Source: Mytilus galloprovincialis
Lineage: Eukaryota; Mollusca; Bivalvia; Mytilida; Mytilidae
Reading direction: 5' to 3'
Length of the DNA: 64,000 bases
NCBI RefSeq assembly: GCF_965363235.1
Contig: NC_134842.1
Location: 39,522,458-39,586,457, forward strand
The first letter of the stretch is position 1; the number at the start of each line of letters is the position of its first letter. Positions 11,821 to 24,059 of the stretch are shown piece after piece. The notes below the pieces were generated by a model that saw nothing but the letters and a program-made list of their open reading frames with translations, did no database searches and was not told the DNA's origin. The position numbers and the translations under genes were made by a program.

Positions 11821-11834
11821 TTAAATTAGATTCT

Positions 11835-12118
11835 TAACATTTTTTGTACTGTCCTTTTATTTTTGTCTTGTATACTTATTCAGTGGTTGTTTGTTTATGT
11901 GTTACATATTTGTTTTTCGTTCATTTTTTTAACATAAATAAGCCGTTAGTTTTCTAGTTTTACATTGTTATTTCGGGGCATTTTATAGCTGACTATGCGG
12001 TTTTGATCATTGTTAACGACCGTACGGTGACCTAAAGTTGGTAATTTTTGTGTCATTTTAGTCTCTTGTAGAGAGTTGTCTCTTTGGCAATCATACCACA
12101 CCTTCTTTTTTATATCTA
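11835..12118 (+). repeat. Dispersed repeat family R2, copy
   Basis: Ordered motifs: TTCAGTGGTTGT, TTTTTCGTTCATTTTT, GCCGTTAGTTTTCT, ATAGCTGACTATGCGG, GACCGTACGGTGACCTA, GAGAGTTGTCTCTTTGGC, ATCATACCACACCTTCTTTT. The same order recurs at 50845-51110 and, in part, at 62722-62858, with reverse copies at 32020-32115, 48990-49215 and 58635-58690. Probably the 3' end of a retroelement, given its repeated truncation on one side. Confidence 0.8.
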
Positions 12119-12311
12119 TTGTACACATTTTGTTTTTGTCTCTGATATAGTCACCTTAAAAGGGTTCCTTCATAGAATCTTAATTGTCAAAATAACTGGT
12201 TATATGCTTATTTTAACTTTAAATACCATATTTGAATATAATAGGACGGCAAGAAACAACCAATGCAATGCATATGCAATGAATTTAATAAATTTGGCCA
12301 AACAATTCTAC

Positions 12312-12857
12312 AGGAAGGCTCCGAGTGAGTGTACAGGAAGGCTCCGAGTGATATTACAATAAACTTGCGAGCGATTGTACTAACAATCAATAAAAATATC
12401 CGACATGGGGAAAATGAATATATTTGGATTTCTACTGGGACAATGGCTTTTAAACTTTCAGACAGGTCAGACTATATATCAGAAAAGGTACATGTGAAAA
12501 ATCAGGTAGCAAACATTTATTTTTCGATGTTTATGTGACATTTTTGATCGCTGTTGGGTGACAATTTTGATCGTTTTACACGGAGCTCCACCATTCTAAG
12601 GAAAACTTTTTGATGCATGTATCTTTTTTATTATTATATTGGTTCATATTTACCTAAATAGTTATCAAAAGTACCAGGATTATAAAGAATGTTTTAGCTA
12701 TCAAATTTTGAAGCAGAAACATTATATAGTAAGATAAGAGTTCGTCAAAGTTTCCATCAAGCAACTTGTTATTTTGCAAATGTCGGAGCACCGCTTGACA
12801 GTCTCCCGAATGACCAAATTATTAGAAAACCGTACAGTTCCGTTCCCACACTGTGTT
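12312..12857 (+). pseudogene. Exon-like blocks of an unidentified gene, right arm of a long inverted repeat
   Basis: The inverse of 7917-8414, 3.9 kb away. The first block (12312-12475) begins with a 20-base duplication (AGGAAGGCTCCGAGTGA repeated), reads KAPSDITINLRAIV and ends ISTGTMAFKLSDR at CAG|GTCAGA (boundary 12475/12476), a weakened donor compared with GTAAGA in the left arm. The second block (12738-12857) reads EFVKVSIKQLVILQMSEHRL onward to VPFPHC. A ~35-base insertion at 12658-12690 matches the end of dispersed family R4 (GTTATCAAAAGTACCAGGAT). The protein is not recognised. Conservation of the reading frame between the arms is the evidence for former coding function. Confidence 0.45.
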
Positions 12858-12869
12858 ATCTGTATCGTG

Positions 12870-13960
12870 TACACAACGAGCTTAAAGCGTGTATTGTGTG
12901 TGCATGAAGCGTACATTAGCGTTCCCCCTAGTCTTTCTATATTCCCAACTGCAGGACTGTCTATATGTGAATGTATGTCAAAAAGTTTGTCACATTCACA
13001 CGTCTGTTTACATGTTTATCAGTCCGTCTATTTCCACTGGTTCGTCTACATTTTCACCAGCTTTGAAATAGCTTTCGGTAAGTGCGAGTACTTTTATATC
13101 AGTGATTTGTGTTTATTGTTTTTATGTAAGTGATTATTGTGTACCGTACCAATTTTTTTAGGGACGCGAATTGCAACTGATATTTTACAGTTTTTTCTTG
13201 CGATGTGTTGTCCTAGGTTTGGTTCATTTGGGAGGGTTAAGTTTATGGCCACCACATTGTTTATGTGCCAATGCCCATTCTAAAGCCAGGAACATATGCA
13301 TGATATAGTACAGTGGTTGTTGTTCTTAGTTCATGTCGGTCAAGTTTTGTTTCGTAAATTATTTTGTTATCAATAAGGCTGTTTAATTTTGTTTGATTTT
13401 TGTTTTTCAACATGTTCAAATACATGGCTTTGCGCAATAGCTTCTATGAACACCTTCCAAATACATGCGCAATGCGGCTTACTAATCTGTTGAATAAGCA
13501 TTAACATCTTAAGTTGCTATTGAGATATTTTACGTATGATCTATAATTTATTATGATGTAATATTTCCTTGCACACGATTACAAGCTGTTTGAAACCAGT
13601 TGTGTTTAGATATGAGATAAGATTTCATGTTAACAATGCGATCTATATTCTGAACGAGAATAATTAAAAATAAAATCTTTAAAAAAAGTCATTAGCACTT
13701 TCTTGAAATTTTACGTCTAGGATAGACCAAGGACGTGGAAACATAATCATAAATACGTGCCTCAAATAGGTGTAAAAACGAGGATTTTTCAAAAATAAAT
13801 ATCGTTTATTGAATATAACGTTAAAATTAATTATGAAAGTATATGTCCGTATTTATTTTCATTGATACTGCAAATTTAAAGTTATTTTCTTTGTTTAAAT
13901 ATTGCAACATTATTTACTTTTTTTTTTTAAACAAGGAGGTTACATGATAACCTCTGAATC
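12870..13960. other. No gene seen; degenerate R2 fragment at about 13310-13400
   Basis: AT-rich. Short open frames at 12889-13133 run out of the inverted-repeat arm into unrelated sequence and show no domain. Near 13942-13960 the palindrome GAGGTTA-CATGA-TAACCTC precedes the LINE. Confidence 0.5.
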
Positions 13961-14148
13961 CTTTTCGTTTGACGTAAGCGGCAAGATGGCTACGCCCAGT
14001 AAAATTGAGTGAACAAACGATGAAAAATGTGGTCTGACATGATGACAAAGACAATAAAACAAAAATAAGATACATATTACTTCGAAGGTATTGATATTAA
14101 CTACCACGAACCAAATATTTAAACAAAACAACTAAGGAAACCATATAA

Positions 14149-16369
14149 ATGGCGTCAAATTCAACATCAAATCGTCCGTCTGTCAAAAATAATGGCGGGC
14201 TCCCCCGAGTAAAACATGAGGTAGGAGCCAACCAGGCCACTTTCTCCCTCAATGAAGAGACAGTCCTGATATGGAGACGGGCTCTCCTTATCAAATATTT
14301 TCAAGAATTAGGAAACAATGATAATACCAATGTAAAATGGGGCGATTTCGACAGCAAAAGTAGCTCGATCACCATCAATGATGAATCCAAAAAAAATCAG
14401 TGGAAAGTCCCTGATAAAAAACTAAACAAAACAGCCATCCATATCCATATGAATAAAAAGAAAAAGATTGTGTTGACATTATATTATTTTAAGTCCCCAT
14501 CCATGTTTATCCAAGGTCAAATGATAGATACATGGCTACAAACTGACTTTAAACAAATTGCCATGGCAGCAAATGATATTTTACAATTACGCAGAAAGGG
14601 GACAACCTAGCAAACATTGACAGCAAACTCAAAGAAATTCAACTTTGCGACGAGTTTAGCCCGATAGTATATGAAACACCAGAAGTAAACACCGAAAACT
14701 GTGAAAACAAATTGGATAATCCAAAAAACTTGCAAGATGATACAAGTAAATTACATGTTAATGTACAACCTCCTGATGAAAGCCCTGTTAAAGAAAAGAA
14801 TAAAAACAATACACATCAATCAGAGGAAGAAAATATTTGTGAAACTAATTCTGTGACAAAAGACCTCGAACAACAAAAAACTGACATAAATAGATTAAAA
14901 TCCACCCTTCATACACTAGAAAGTGATTGTGTAACAAAAGTCAAAAGATGAAATCATGAAAAGTATACTGTCTTTATGTACATTAATGCTTGAAAAAGTG
15001 TCAACTGTAGAAACAAAGGTAAATGAAATGCAACTGAAACTGATTAATGATTTCAAACTAGTGCATACAAGTATTGAAAAAGAAAACTCCAAGGAAACAA
15101 ACAAATACAACCCCATATTAGAAAAAAATAGCCGGAATGGATACAAAAGTAACAGAAATGCAACTGAAAATAGCTAATGATCTCAAGCTAGTGCATCAAA
15201 GTATTGAAAATGAAAACTTCAAGGAAACAAGCAAAAACAACCCTATGCTAGAAAAAATAACAGGAGTGGAAACAAAAATAAGTGAGATTCAATTGAAAAT
15301 GAACAATGACCTCAAGCAAGCGCATCGAAATGAAAGTGAAAAAGAAAGTTTCAAGGAAACACGCAACAACAAAACTGGAGGAAGCCAAACAAATCTCAAT
15401 GAAAATGAAATGAGCGAGAACAGAAACTCACAAGATGAGATGAAATATGACGTTCACATAATAGGCTCATCAATAGTAAAAGGACTTGTACCAAACAGAA
15501 TTTATAGAAATACAAGAGTAACAACATTGAATGACAAAACTATTCAAGGAGCTATAGACTTTGCCAACAGTGGGAAACTCCAAGGAAAACATATTGTTTA
15601 CCAAATTGGCTCAAACGAATTAGATGAAAAAAGCCCTGATAAAGTACTAGAAGAAATGGAAGCCTTGGTAGATGTCACTAACAATGTGCTAAAACATCCA
15701 AGCATTACAATTGGAGAGATACTCCCTCGCTTCCATCATAACAGTGATAAATCAAAATGTTTTAATGAAAAAATGCAAATGTATAATATACTATTGAAAG
15801 ACTATTGTAAAGAAAAGGGTATTAATGTTATAAGATATAATATGCACTTTTCAAATATGTATGATGGGATTCATTTGAATGAATCAGGTATAAAACACTT
15901 TGTACGGTGTATGAAAGAGGTTATGAACCCTATTTTAGGTATAGTGTATGTAGATAAAACAGATACAAATATTAGAAAAAATACCCCAATGTACTCAAAA
16001 AATTTTGGTCAACAAAAATTTGTTTATAATGATACTAGAGAGCAACAAAGCTCAGGTTATAAAGAAAATAGAGGTCAATATAATGAAAATAGAGGTCATT
16101 ATAATGAAAATAGAGGTCAATATAACACAGGGTACAATAATAATAGAGGTCAGCAAAGTTCAGGTTATAACAACAATACAGGGTATTATGAAAATAGAAA
16201 TACTCAAAACTATGGATACAATGGCAATAAGCAGTATCAATCACCAGAGTTTAATAAGAACTCAAACATGTATAGTGGTCAAGGTAGCACACATAGTCAA
16301 GGTATGGCTGAAAGAGATTTTATATATATGATGGAAACAATGCTCCAAAATGTAAGAGGAAGGTTCTGA
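14149..16369 (+). pseudogene. LINE ORF1: coiled-coil plus SGNH/GDSL esterase protein, frameshifted
   Basis: Starts at ATG 14149 (MASNSTSNRPSV). An N-terminal globular part (14149-14600, with WRRALLIKYFQEL and an IHIHMNKKKKIVLTLYYF strand) is followed by an acidic linker. Three coiled-coil units of about 40 residues come next, each containing a VETKVNEMQLKL-like core. The SGNH esterase (about 15450-15940) shows GSSIVKG (nucleophile Ser), QIGSNEL (block III) and DGIHLN (catalytic Asp/His). The C-terminal part (about 16000-16260) is rich in Gly, Asn and Tyr with ENRGQYNENRG repeats. Frame changes occur near 14598 (G-run), 14944 (A-run) and 15125 (A-run). In living elements ORF1p binds element RNA, and the esterase is typical of CR1/L2-type ORF1. 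The regular 40-residue duplication is unusual. The breaks are all in homopolymers and could be assembly errors. Confidence 0.9.
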
Positions 16370-16809
16370 TTTTATTATTAAGTATATATATTCTATGTAA
16401 AAATATAACTGATTATTTTGATTTTGTCAGACTCAAAATTTGTTACTCTTTAAAATGTCTGAAATAGAAATGTACTTTGATCTTTAAACAAGGATTGTTT
16501 ATCATGTTTATACTAAAATGAAAAGAAATGATTCTCTTTACTACAACAATTATTTTATGGATAAAATAAGACATATATTATTAATCCACATGTTGTGTTA
16601 TCACATGTTTGTTTACTAATAAGATAATATTGATACTCAGAAGATTTAAATTTGAATATGTACTCAACTGTTTGACTTTCTTCAATTGTGTAATATATTT
16701 TAAACTACTTGAGGTCTAAAGATAAAATAGAGTTACCTCCCTTTGAACACTTAACTATTAAGAAATAACATGTCACATATTGTCAGACCATATTTCATGA
16801 TAAATAACG

Positions 16810-19800
16810 ATGAATTTTGAAAATACTAAGAAAAAGATTAGTATTTCCTCGTGGAACGTGCACGGTCTTGGTGATAAATTCAATGACAACTACTTTATAG
16901 AATTCTTGAAGAATGATATAAACATACTCCTAGAAACATGGAAAGGGGAAAATAAAAACTTTACACTCTCAGGTTTTAACCTTATTAATAAAATAAGAAA
17001 GAAAAACAAGAGAGCTAAAAGACATAGTGGGGGGATTATTATATTAAATAAGAAAAACATTGAAAAGGGAATAACATATATAGAAAAAGGCACTACTTCC
17101 CAAAACAGACTCTGGCTAAAATTAGATAAGAACTTCTTTGGATTTGATTTTGACCTATATTTATGTGCATTATATATGCCACCAGAGGGGTCTACACAAA
17201 CTGAAAATGATTTTCACAGACTAGAGAATGAAATAAGTACTTTTGCGTCGAGAGGAAAAATCCTATTAATGGGAGACTTTAATGCAAGGACTGCTGAATT
17301 GGAAGATTTTATAAAACATGACTCTAGTGATCTAAACAAATATAGAGATACAAATATATAACAAGAAAATTATAATATAGATACTTGTCTAGATCGTAAT
17401 AACCAAGAACTTGCACGTAACACATACGGAAACAACTTAATTGATTTATGTATATCTTCTAGACTCCGAATTTTGAACGGTAGATATATTGGGGACTCCC
17501 AAGGTTATTATACATGTATTACTCCAAACGGTTATAGCAGTGTGGATTATGCTGTAACTAGTGTGGCTCTCTTGTCCTCAGTTCAATACTTTAAAAAATG
17601 TCCATTCAATTATCTATCAGACCATGCTCAGATAGAAGTTCATTTAAAATGTAACATTAAATTGAAACATACAAATAATTTTGACTCATGGAAAACAACT
17701 AAAAGATTCTTATGGGAAGAAAATTCAAAACAAAAATTAATAGAAGTACTAGCTTCAAACGAAATAAAAGAAAATATTATAAATTTTGAACTTGAACATT
17801 TTTCAAAAAATCTGTCTGGTATAAATGAAGCATCAGAAAAACTGACTTCTATATTGGGTAAAATTTCAGAAAAAGTATGTAAAGTAAAAGATAAAGTACT
17901 TAAAAGAAAGCATAACAAAAAATATAAACAGCCATGGTCAGACCATACTATTTATTTACACAAAAGACAAATAAATAACATTGGAAACCTTCTTCGGAAG
18001 AATCCAAGCGACAAAGTGAATAAAACTAAATATTATAACCTGAAGAAACAGTTGAAAATAATGGTCAACCAGAAAAAGAAATTATTTAAACAAAACATAT
18101 ATAACAAACTAACTATGAATTTTGGTAACAATTCACAGGAATACTGGAAAACATTAAAGTCAATAAAACCTAAAGACAATGAAGATAGAGATGTGGGGTA
18201 TATTTATGAATATACTAAAAATGCTGAAAATCACTTTAAAAACCAAGGCGCTTGTAAAAATGTTAACTTGGGTTTCCAAACAAACATAGAAAAATCCTTA
18301 AAAGAAGCTGAAAATAACTTGACCCAAAATGAGAATACAGACTCCCCTATAAAATATTCTGAAGTTAAAAAGATATTAATAAAAAATTAAAAAAGGAAAA
18401 TCAGCTGGGCCTGATGCAATTCCTAATGAAATATTCAAGTACAGTAGTTGCGTAACCTTAAAAGCTATAACAAAACTTTTCATTTTAATACTTTCGTCTG
18501 GATGCTACCCTACGAACTGGAACCTATCTTTTTTGATACCGGTTCATCGAACAGGGGACAAATCAGACCCAAATAACTATAGGGGTATAGTGCTAAATAA
18601 CTCCATAGCAAAATTATTTAGTGCCATTTTAAATAACAGAATAACAAATATTTTAGAAGATAAACTCAACAAATCCCAATTTGGATTTAGAGAAAAACAT
18701 AGGACCACAGATAGTATTTTTATACTGAAATCTTTGATAAATAAATATATACACAAAAAGAAGCAAAAACTATATCTTTGTTTCATTGATTTAAAGAAAG
18801 CCTTTGACTCCATATGGAGAAATGGGTTATTATATAAATTAACAAATATGGGTGTTGGTAAAAAATTATATAACCTATTAAAAAACCAACTTAACCAGAC
18901 TAGAATTTGCTTTAAACATAAAAATTTACAATCAGATCCATTCCATATTCAAAGAGGAGTACCACAAGGAGATTCACTAAGCCCCACCTTCTTAAAGATA
19001 TTTATAAATGATATTAGTGATCTCTTTGATAGCCAAGACTCAAACCCAGTCTCCCTTATTGAATCAAAAATAGGAAGCCTTCTATTTGCTGATGATCTGG
19101 TCATTATCTCAGAAAGTCAAGAAGGACTTCAAAACAGTTTAAATAAATTAAATGATTACTGTGAAAACTGGCAACTTACAGTAAATACTAAAAAAAGTAA
19201 AATTATGACAGTAGGGCAATCAAAATGCAAAAAAAAAGACAACTTCTTTAAAGATAAATGGAGAAACATTAGAGGATGTTTCTGAATATAAATTTTTAGG
19301 TAATGTTATAAAATGTAATGGTTCATTTATACAAAGTACACTAGACTTGTCACAAAAAGCTAGAAAAGTACTATTTTCTTTAAAGTCCTATACATCCTCT
19401 CTTGGAGAGCTACCTATAAATGTTTCATGTAATCTTTTTGAAACAATGGTAAAACCAGTTTTAACATACAACTCTGAAGTATGTTATATGGATACATATA
19501 TGACCTATTATAGAGCTAAAGAGAGAGCAAAGAAAACTAATCAGACAGTTGATAAGTTATCTTTTATTGACAAAAGTCCCACTGAAAAAGTCCACCTTTC
19601 ATTCTGTAAACATATACTTGGGACAAGAAAATCCTCTTCAAATATAGCAACACGAACAGAGCTTGGTCAACTCCCTATTGAAGAGTATATACTCTCTCAA
19701 ACTTTGCTATATTTTTCCCGTCTGGAAACCGAAAATGTAAACCCCTTATTAAAAGAGGCGTCTGAAATGTGTAAAAAAATGCACTCAGAAGGAATATATA

Positions 19801-20387
19801 CATGGTATACTTACCTTACTGACATTTTAACAGAATTAGATAATAATCCAGAAATAATAACAACTGTACAAAATACAGGTACAGCAATAAATAACATAAA
19901 AAAGCAAATTAAATCTTATTGCAATGTCTTTTTCAATAATCTACTGGGAAAAAAGATAGAGGACTTAAATGAAAATAATAAAATTTTTCTATACAAAAAT
20001 ATTAAGATTAACTTGAAACAAGAATTTTACCTAAAACATAACCATTCTGACTCCAGAAAACTATTAACAAAATTCAGAATTAGCGAACACACTCTTTTAA
20101 TAGAAAAGGGTAGACATCTTAAGATCCCTAGAGATCAGATATATTGCAAATTTTGTAATGAGATAGAGGACGAAAAACACTTCTTTCTCAAATGCCCTAA
20201 ATATAAATTTTATAGAGACAATTATTTTAACTTAATAAAAACCAATTCAGAGTGGAAAGATGATGTTAAAGATGACATGCTCAAACTTAAAATAATACTA
20301 AACCCCACATCTCACAGTCAAATTAAAAATACAGTTTCCTTTATAAAACAGTCATTAGAACTGAGGATGGGAGACCCAACAAAGTAA
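16810..20387 (+). pseudogene. LINE ORF2: endonuclease-reverse transcriptase with CCHC knuckle, broken
   Basis: About 1190 codons from ATG 16810. The EEP-type endonuclease shows SSWNVHGL, LLETWKG, GDFNAR (about 17275) and LSDHAQIEVH (about 17620). An Arg/Lys-rich linker follows. The reverse transcriptase shows FLIPVHRTGDKSDPNNYRG, FIDLKKAFDS, RGVPQGDSLSP and the catalytic LLFADDLV (about 19085). A thumb region follows, then a C-terminal knuckle CKFCNEIEDEKHFFLKC (about 20145-20200). Together these nick the target and reverse transcribe from it. Breaks: an in-frame TAA at 17359-17361 after which the same frame continues, a frameshift in the A-run at about 18380, and another at about 19225-19255. 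All catalytic motifs are intact, so inactivation appears recent. Confidence 0.93.
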
Positions 20388-20504
20388 TTTGATCTGATAC
20401 ATTTTGTATTCTAATATTGTATTGTGTATTTTTGTATATAAGTTATGTTTGTCACAGATCATGTTTTTGATTTATATGGCAATAAAATTATTTGATTTGA
20501 TTAA

Positions 20505-21522
20505 AATGCGACTGACAAGTATAGAATGATATTCAATATGAAGGGGAAAAACAACAAAACTCATACACAATTACATGCACTAAAGCTGTGTTCTTTATAT
20601 GTACAAGTCAGAGCAAAAGCAAATACATGTGCATTATACGTCATGTTTGAATTTGACCAATGAAGAATTTTAAAGATCAAACGAACGAAATTAAAGAATA
20701 AAAAAAATCAACTTGTCACATGCGTCAGGAAAAGGATGAATGATTGGATAAGAATTCAAGAAATATAGACTCTTCCACAACATCGAGTGTGATCTGATAG
20801 TAATTCTTTAACTTTTCAAAGTTAAAACGCGAGGCACGTTTTAGATATTTAAAAATATAAATTACTGTCGAGTGTGGATAAATATCGTATTGCATGGACT
20901 ATGGTGGTACAATCTATTGATTAGACACTATGCAGACACACTTAATGTTTCGTTTCGAATAATCATTTATATTATGTGGTATAACGATTAATGAGTAATG
21001 TTGCATGCAATAAGCAAGACTTTATCAATAAAACAACTACTTTATTAAACAACAAAAATGAAAACCAGAACACAGTGTGGAATAAGTAAACAATAATGTT
21101 TAAAATAAAGACAGATTATGTAATGCAAACTATCTTCTGATATCTATGTTTTATAAAAATAGTTTGTCTAAAATTTGATCCATTGTTATGTCCGAGTTTG
21201 GGTTGAATCAGCCTAGGTTAGATACGAATAACGTTTTAGATGCTGCGTCAGAAGTGTTACTAGTATTTAAGATATATTTGAATTTTTACTATGTTCTAAG
21301 AAAGAGAAGTGTAAATGTGTATGATTTTTGTGGTTGAGTTGCTGACTGAAGGAATCGTACCACACTCACGTTTTATTTAAAAAGAAGTATTATATTAAAA
21401 AGAAGAACGTATTTTTCAACGCGGTAGAATTAAAAAAAAAAAACTTAACATGTACTCTTAACATAGCATAAAGTATTTATTTTATATATATCGAACTTTT
21501 CCTTTTGCAAAATAATTTGAGA
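20505..21522. other. No gene seen
   Basis: AT-rich flank of the LINE with no coding frame or repeat that I can support. Confidence 0.5.
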
Positions 21523-21526
21523 TTAA

Positions 21527-21799
21527 GGTGGTACCCAACACTTTCACTAAAATTAATTTGGCTCGTTTAATTTTCATAAAATTTGGACAATGTACTTACT
21601 TTGACCCTTTAACAAAAATATATGAATTTCAAAAATTTTGAACCAACCGTTTTGTCAGAAAAATTACACTGTTTATATAGCAGTTTGACAAACACCAATT
21701 TTGATCTTTGAGAAGCTTAATATTCCCTTAACAACACAACGCAATTGAAACGTTTAGCTGATTTTACAGAGTTATCTCTCTGTAGTGTTAGGTACCACC
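21527..21799. mobile_element. 273-bp TTAA-flanked MITE
   Basis: TTAA (21523-21526) is followed by GGTGGTACCCAACAC. The other end is GTGTTAGGTACCACC followed by TTAA (21800-21803). Matching TIRs with exact TTAA flanks point to piggyBac-type mobilisation. The TIR sequence differs from that of the element at 10855-11820 but shares the GGT start. I recall this MITE as abundant in mussel sequence. Confidence 0.9.
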
Positions 21800-22089
21800 T
21801 TAATATACTTATTGTGTTCGATAAACTGGTGTTATTTTCACTTTTTCTTATGATTTGTAACAATTTGTTCCTAATAATTCAAAGCAAAACGGAGATAATA
21901 TTGTCACTAAGTCATTTTAGTAGACAACTTTTCGACGCATCAAAATTCGATACAAATCGATAATAATATAATTGAATGCAGATTATATTTTCTTTTTAAT
22001 TTGGGATTTATCAAACTAACTGGATTCATTTATCCTTTCATATATAATTACGTTTAACATATACTTAAGTCATTACAAACCGTTGTAAA

Positions 22090-22450
22090 ATTAAGAATGG
22101 AAATGGGGAATGTGTCAAAGAGACAACTAGCCGACTATAGAACAGACAACAGCCGAAAGCCACCAATGGGTCTTCATGTAGCGAGAAACTCCCGTCTATG
22201 TTTTAATCAAATGCAACATATAATTTTATTAATTCTAATACAAACATTGGTATTTCTAACATATATTAGGGTCTGAACATAGTATACATAATAGAGACTA
22301 ATGGGCCAATACTACAGAAAAACCAAAACAAATAAATATATAGGGTCTTAAAACAGCGAGAAAATGACGCAACCGGAGACGGGTTTAAGCTGCTCCCTTA
22401 ACAACGTATACTAATTCAATGATGATTGACGTCGTACTAATAAACTCCGA
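22090..22450 (-). mobile_element. Solo tail of reverse-transcriptase family R1
   Basis: The reverse complement of the family's tail: GAATGGAAATGGGGAATGTG, TCAAAGAGACAAC, then GCGAGAAACTCCCG. An interruption at about 22200-22350 separates this from the rest (GGAGACGGGTTTAAGCTGC ... TACTAATTCA). Confidence 0.7.
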
Positions 22451-22504
22451 TTTATTGTAGTATGAATAATTTAATAACCGTGATTTAAATAAGTTAAAAT
22501 ATCT

Positions 22505-22980
22505 TTAAGGTCTTAAATCATATGACTTCTGTTTACTGAAACATTTGTTCTTCTTTTCGGGGCGCTGATGAGGATTAGATTGCACTCTTAATTTGTTTTC
22601 ACGTCGTACCATTCTAGGACTAAATGATTCATCTACATCATAATGCGATGTTGATTGATTCGAATTCGAACACACTTCTTTCGGAGGCAGACAATATATT
22701 TTATCATTGCTTTTCATTACTTTCCATGCTGTTTTATGATAAGTATCATAATAGACATTCTCAGATGAAATTATCACTTCATTGTTCAGTTTTGCAAATT
22801 CATCACCAGTCGTGCACATTGATGTTTTGATTCGTCGCACGGAATGAAATGGGAAAACATACAAACTATAAATCTATCATGGTCAAAAGTTCTGACAAAA
22901 TGTTTCGTCAATATTTGCAGGAAATTCATAATATTATTTTCCTCATCAATACTGTTACAGGATCTCAAATGATATTATGT
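22505..22980 (-). pseudogene. Deaminase-like family copy C: 5'-truncated and frameshifted
   Basis: Homologous to the copies at 37100-38025 and 46098-46945. From the 5' side (22968 downward) it reads FLQILTKHFVRTF, then IVCMFSHFIPCDESKHQC (the PC-x6-C zinc half-site), then ARLV. A frame change near 22810 follows, and it continues EVIISSENVYYDTYHKTAWK, IYCLPP and a basic tail to a stop at 22505. The part with the HGE half-site is missing, so it cannot form a complete active site as it stands. No nearby fragment upstream supplies it. The function call (zinc-dependent deaminase fold) is inferred from the shared motif layout described for the other copies. Confidence 0.6.
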
Positions 22981-24055
22981 TTACATTATCTGCAAGTTTG
23001 TACAATGGTTGTAAAAAAAAGTATTTAAAAAAAAAGCAATTGGACCTATTATAATTTCAAAATTATTTGATAGTAACAAGATTCAATATCATTGACAACG
23101 GGACAACATGAGTTAGATGTAACGAATTATTGGTTACAGTTTGTCATTTTACATCGAACAAACAATCAACTATGCATCTATTTATATATATTTGACAAAA
23201 TGTCTGTAAAAAGCAACACATTACATATAAATTAATAATAGCATAGATTATTGAGTTTAAAGGTTATGTGATTACGCCAAAAAATAGGGACGTGATATGG
23301 AGATTAAAAAAGACATCAAGAAGCCATACAAATTCATAATAACAAATCACCGCTACTCGTTCAAGATATGAACGACACCCTAGACGCTGTGTTCAAAACG
23401 TTTAGACTTGTGTGTACGATTTTAGCCTTATCCATCAATTATTAAGAAAGAAACAGATGGATTTGTCGATGTTTTTATATCAAATATACTGGAATAGGAT
23501 CCCAGTTAGGACAACCAGTCCGGTACCCACGAATGCAGTTCTTAAAAAAATATGTAACTTTTGTTATACATTGTGTAGTGTTATTATTTCACTAGTTCTG
23601 TAACTGAATGTAGATTTATTTGAAATGGGAGGCTTTCTAGTTTGAATTTCTGTAAAAATTTTGATTGATTTAAATGTAATCTGGCGGCAGTACATATAGT
23701 AAATTGCCTAAATTCTAGCCTTTATTCTTCCCCGGAAGTAGACAGACCGACCCTGTTGTCAATACAAACAAAATTTTGCAAAGGAATGCTGGTCATGAGG
23801 CACTGAGATTGTTCTAAGACACTTCAAAATGAATGCCTAACATGAACCAGAAGTCCCAAGGTGGCTATAAAATAAAATAAAATAATTTATTAAACAAGAC
23901 CCTATGTATTTACTATTATTTTCACAATGCGTTCCAATTGGGGCCAATAATTGGGTCCCCCTTCTTACTCATTCTGCATGTGCAATGAACTCATAATACG
24001 TTTTTCCATAGACTTTTATTTCGACAATTCCTTTAAGATCAAAATTCTAATTTAT
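22981..24055. other. No gene seen
   Basis: AT-rich sequence. A 63-residue frame at 23412-23603 has no domain or splice context and is not supported. Confidence 0.5.
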
Positions 24056-24059
24056 TCCT

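Larger units (their letters stand above)
13970..20504 (+). mobile_element. Near-full-length non-LTR retrotransposon (LINE, CR1/L2-like)
   Basis: Order: about 170-180 bp of 5' leader with an uncertain left boundary, ORF1 (14149-16369), a 440-bp spacer (16370-16809), ORF2 (16810-20387) and a 117-bp 3' end. The 3' end carries an AATAAA at 20481 and finishes in the short repeat ATTTGATTTGATT, the kind of tail seen in CR1/L2-group elements. An esterase in ORF1, an AP-type endonuclease, a reverse transcriptase and a C-terminal CCHC knuckle together fit this group. Six breaks (five frameshifts in or near homopolymers or short runs plus one stop) prevent expression as read. No target-site duplication was recognised. 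Confidence 0.93.
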
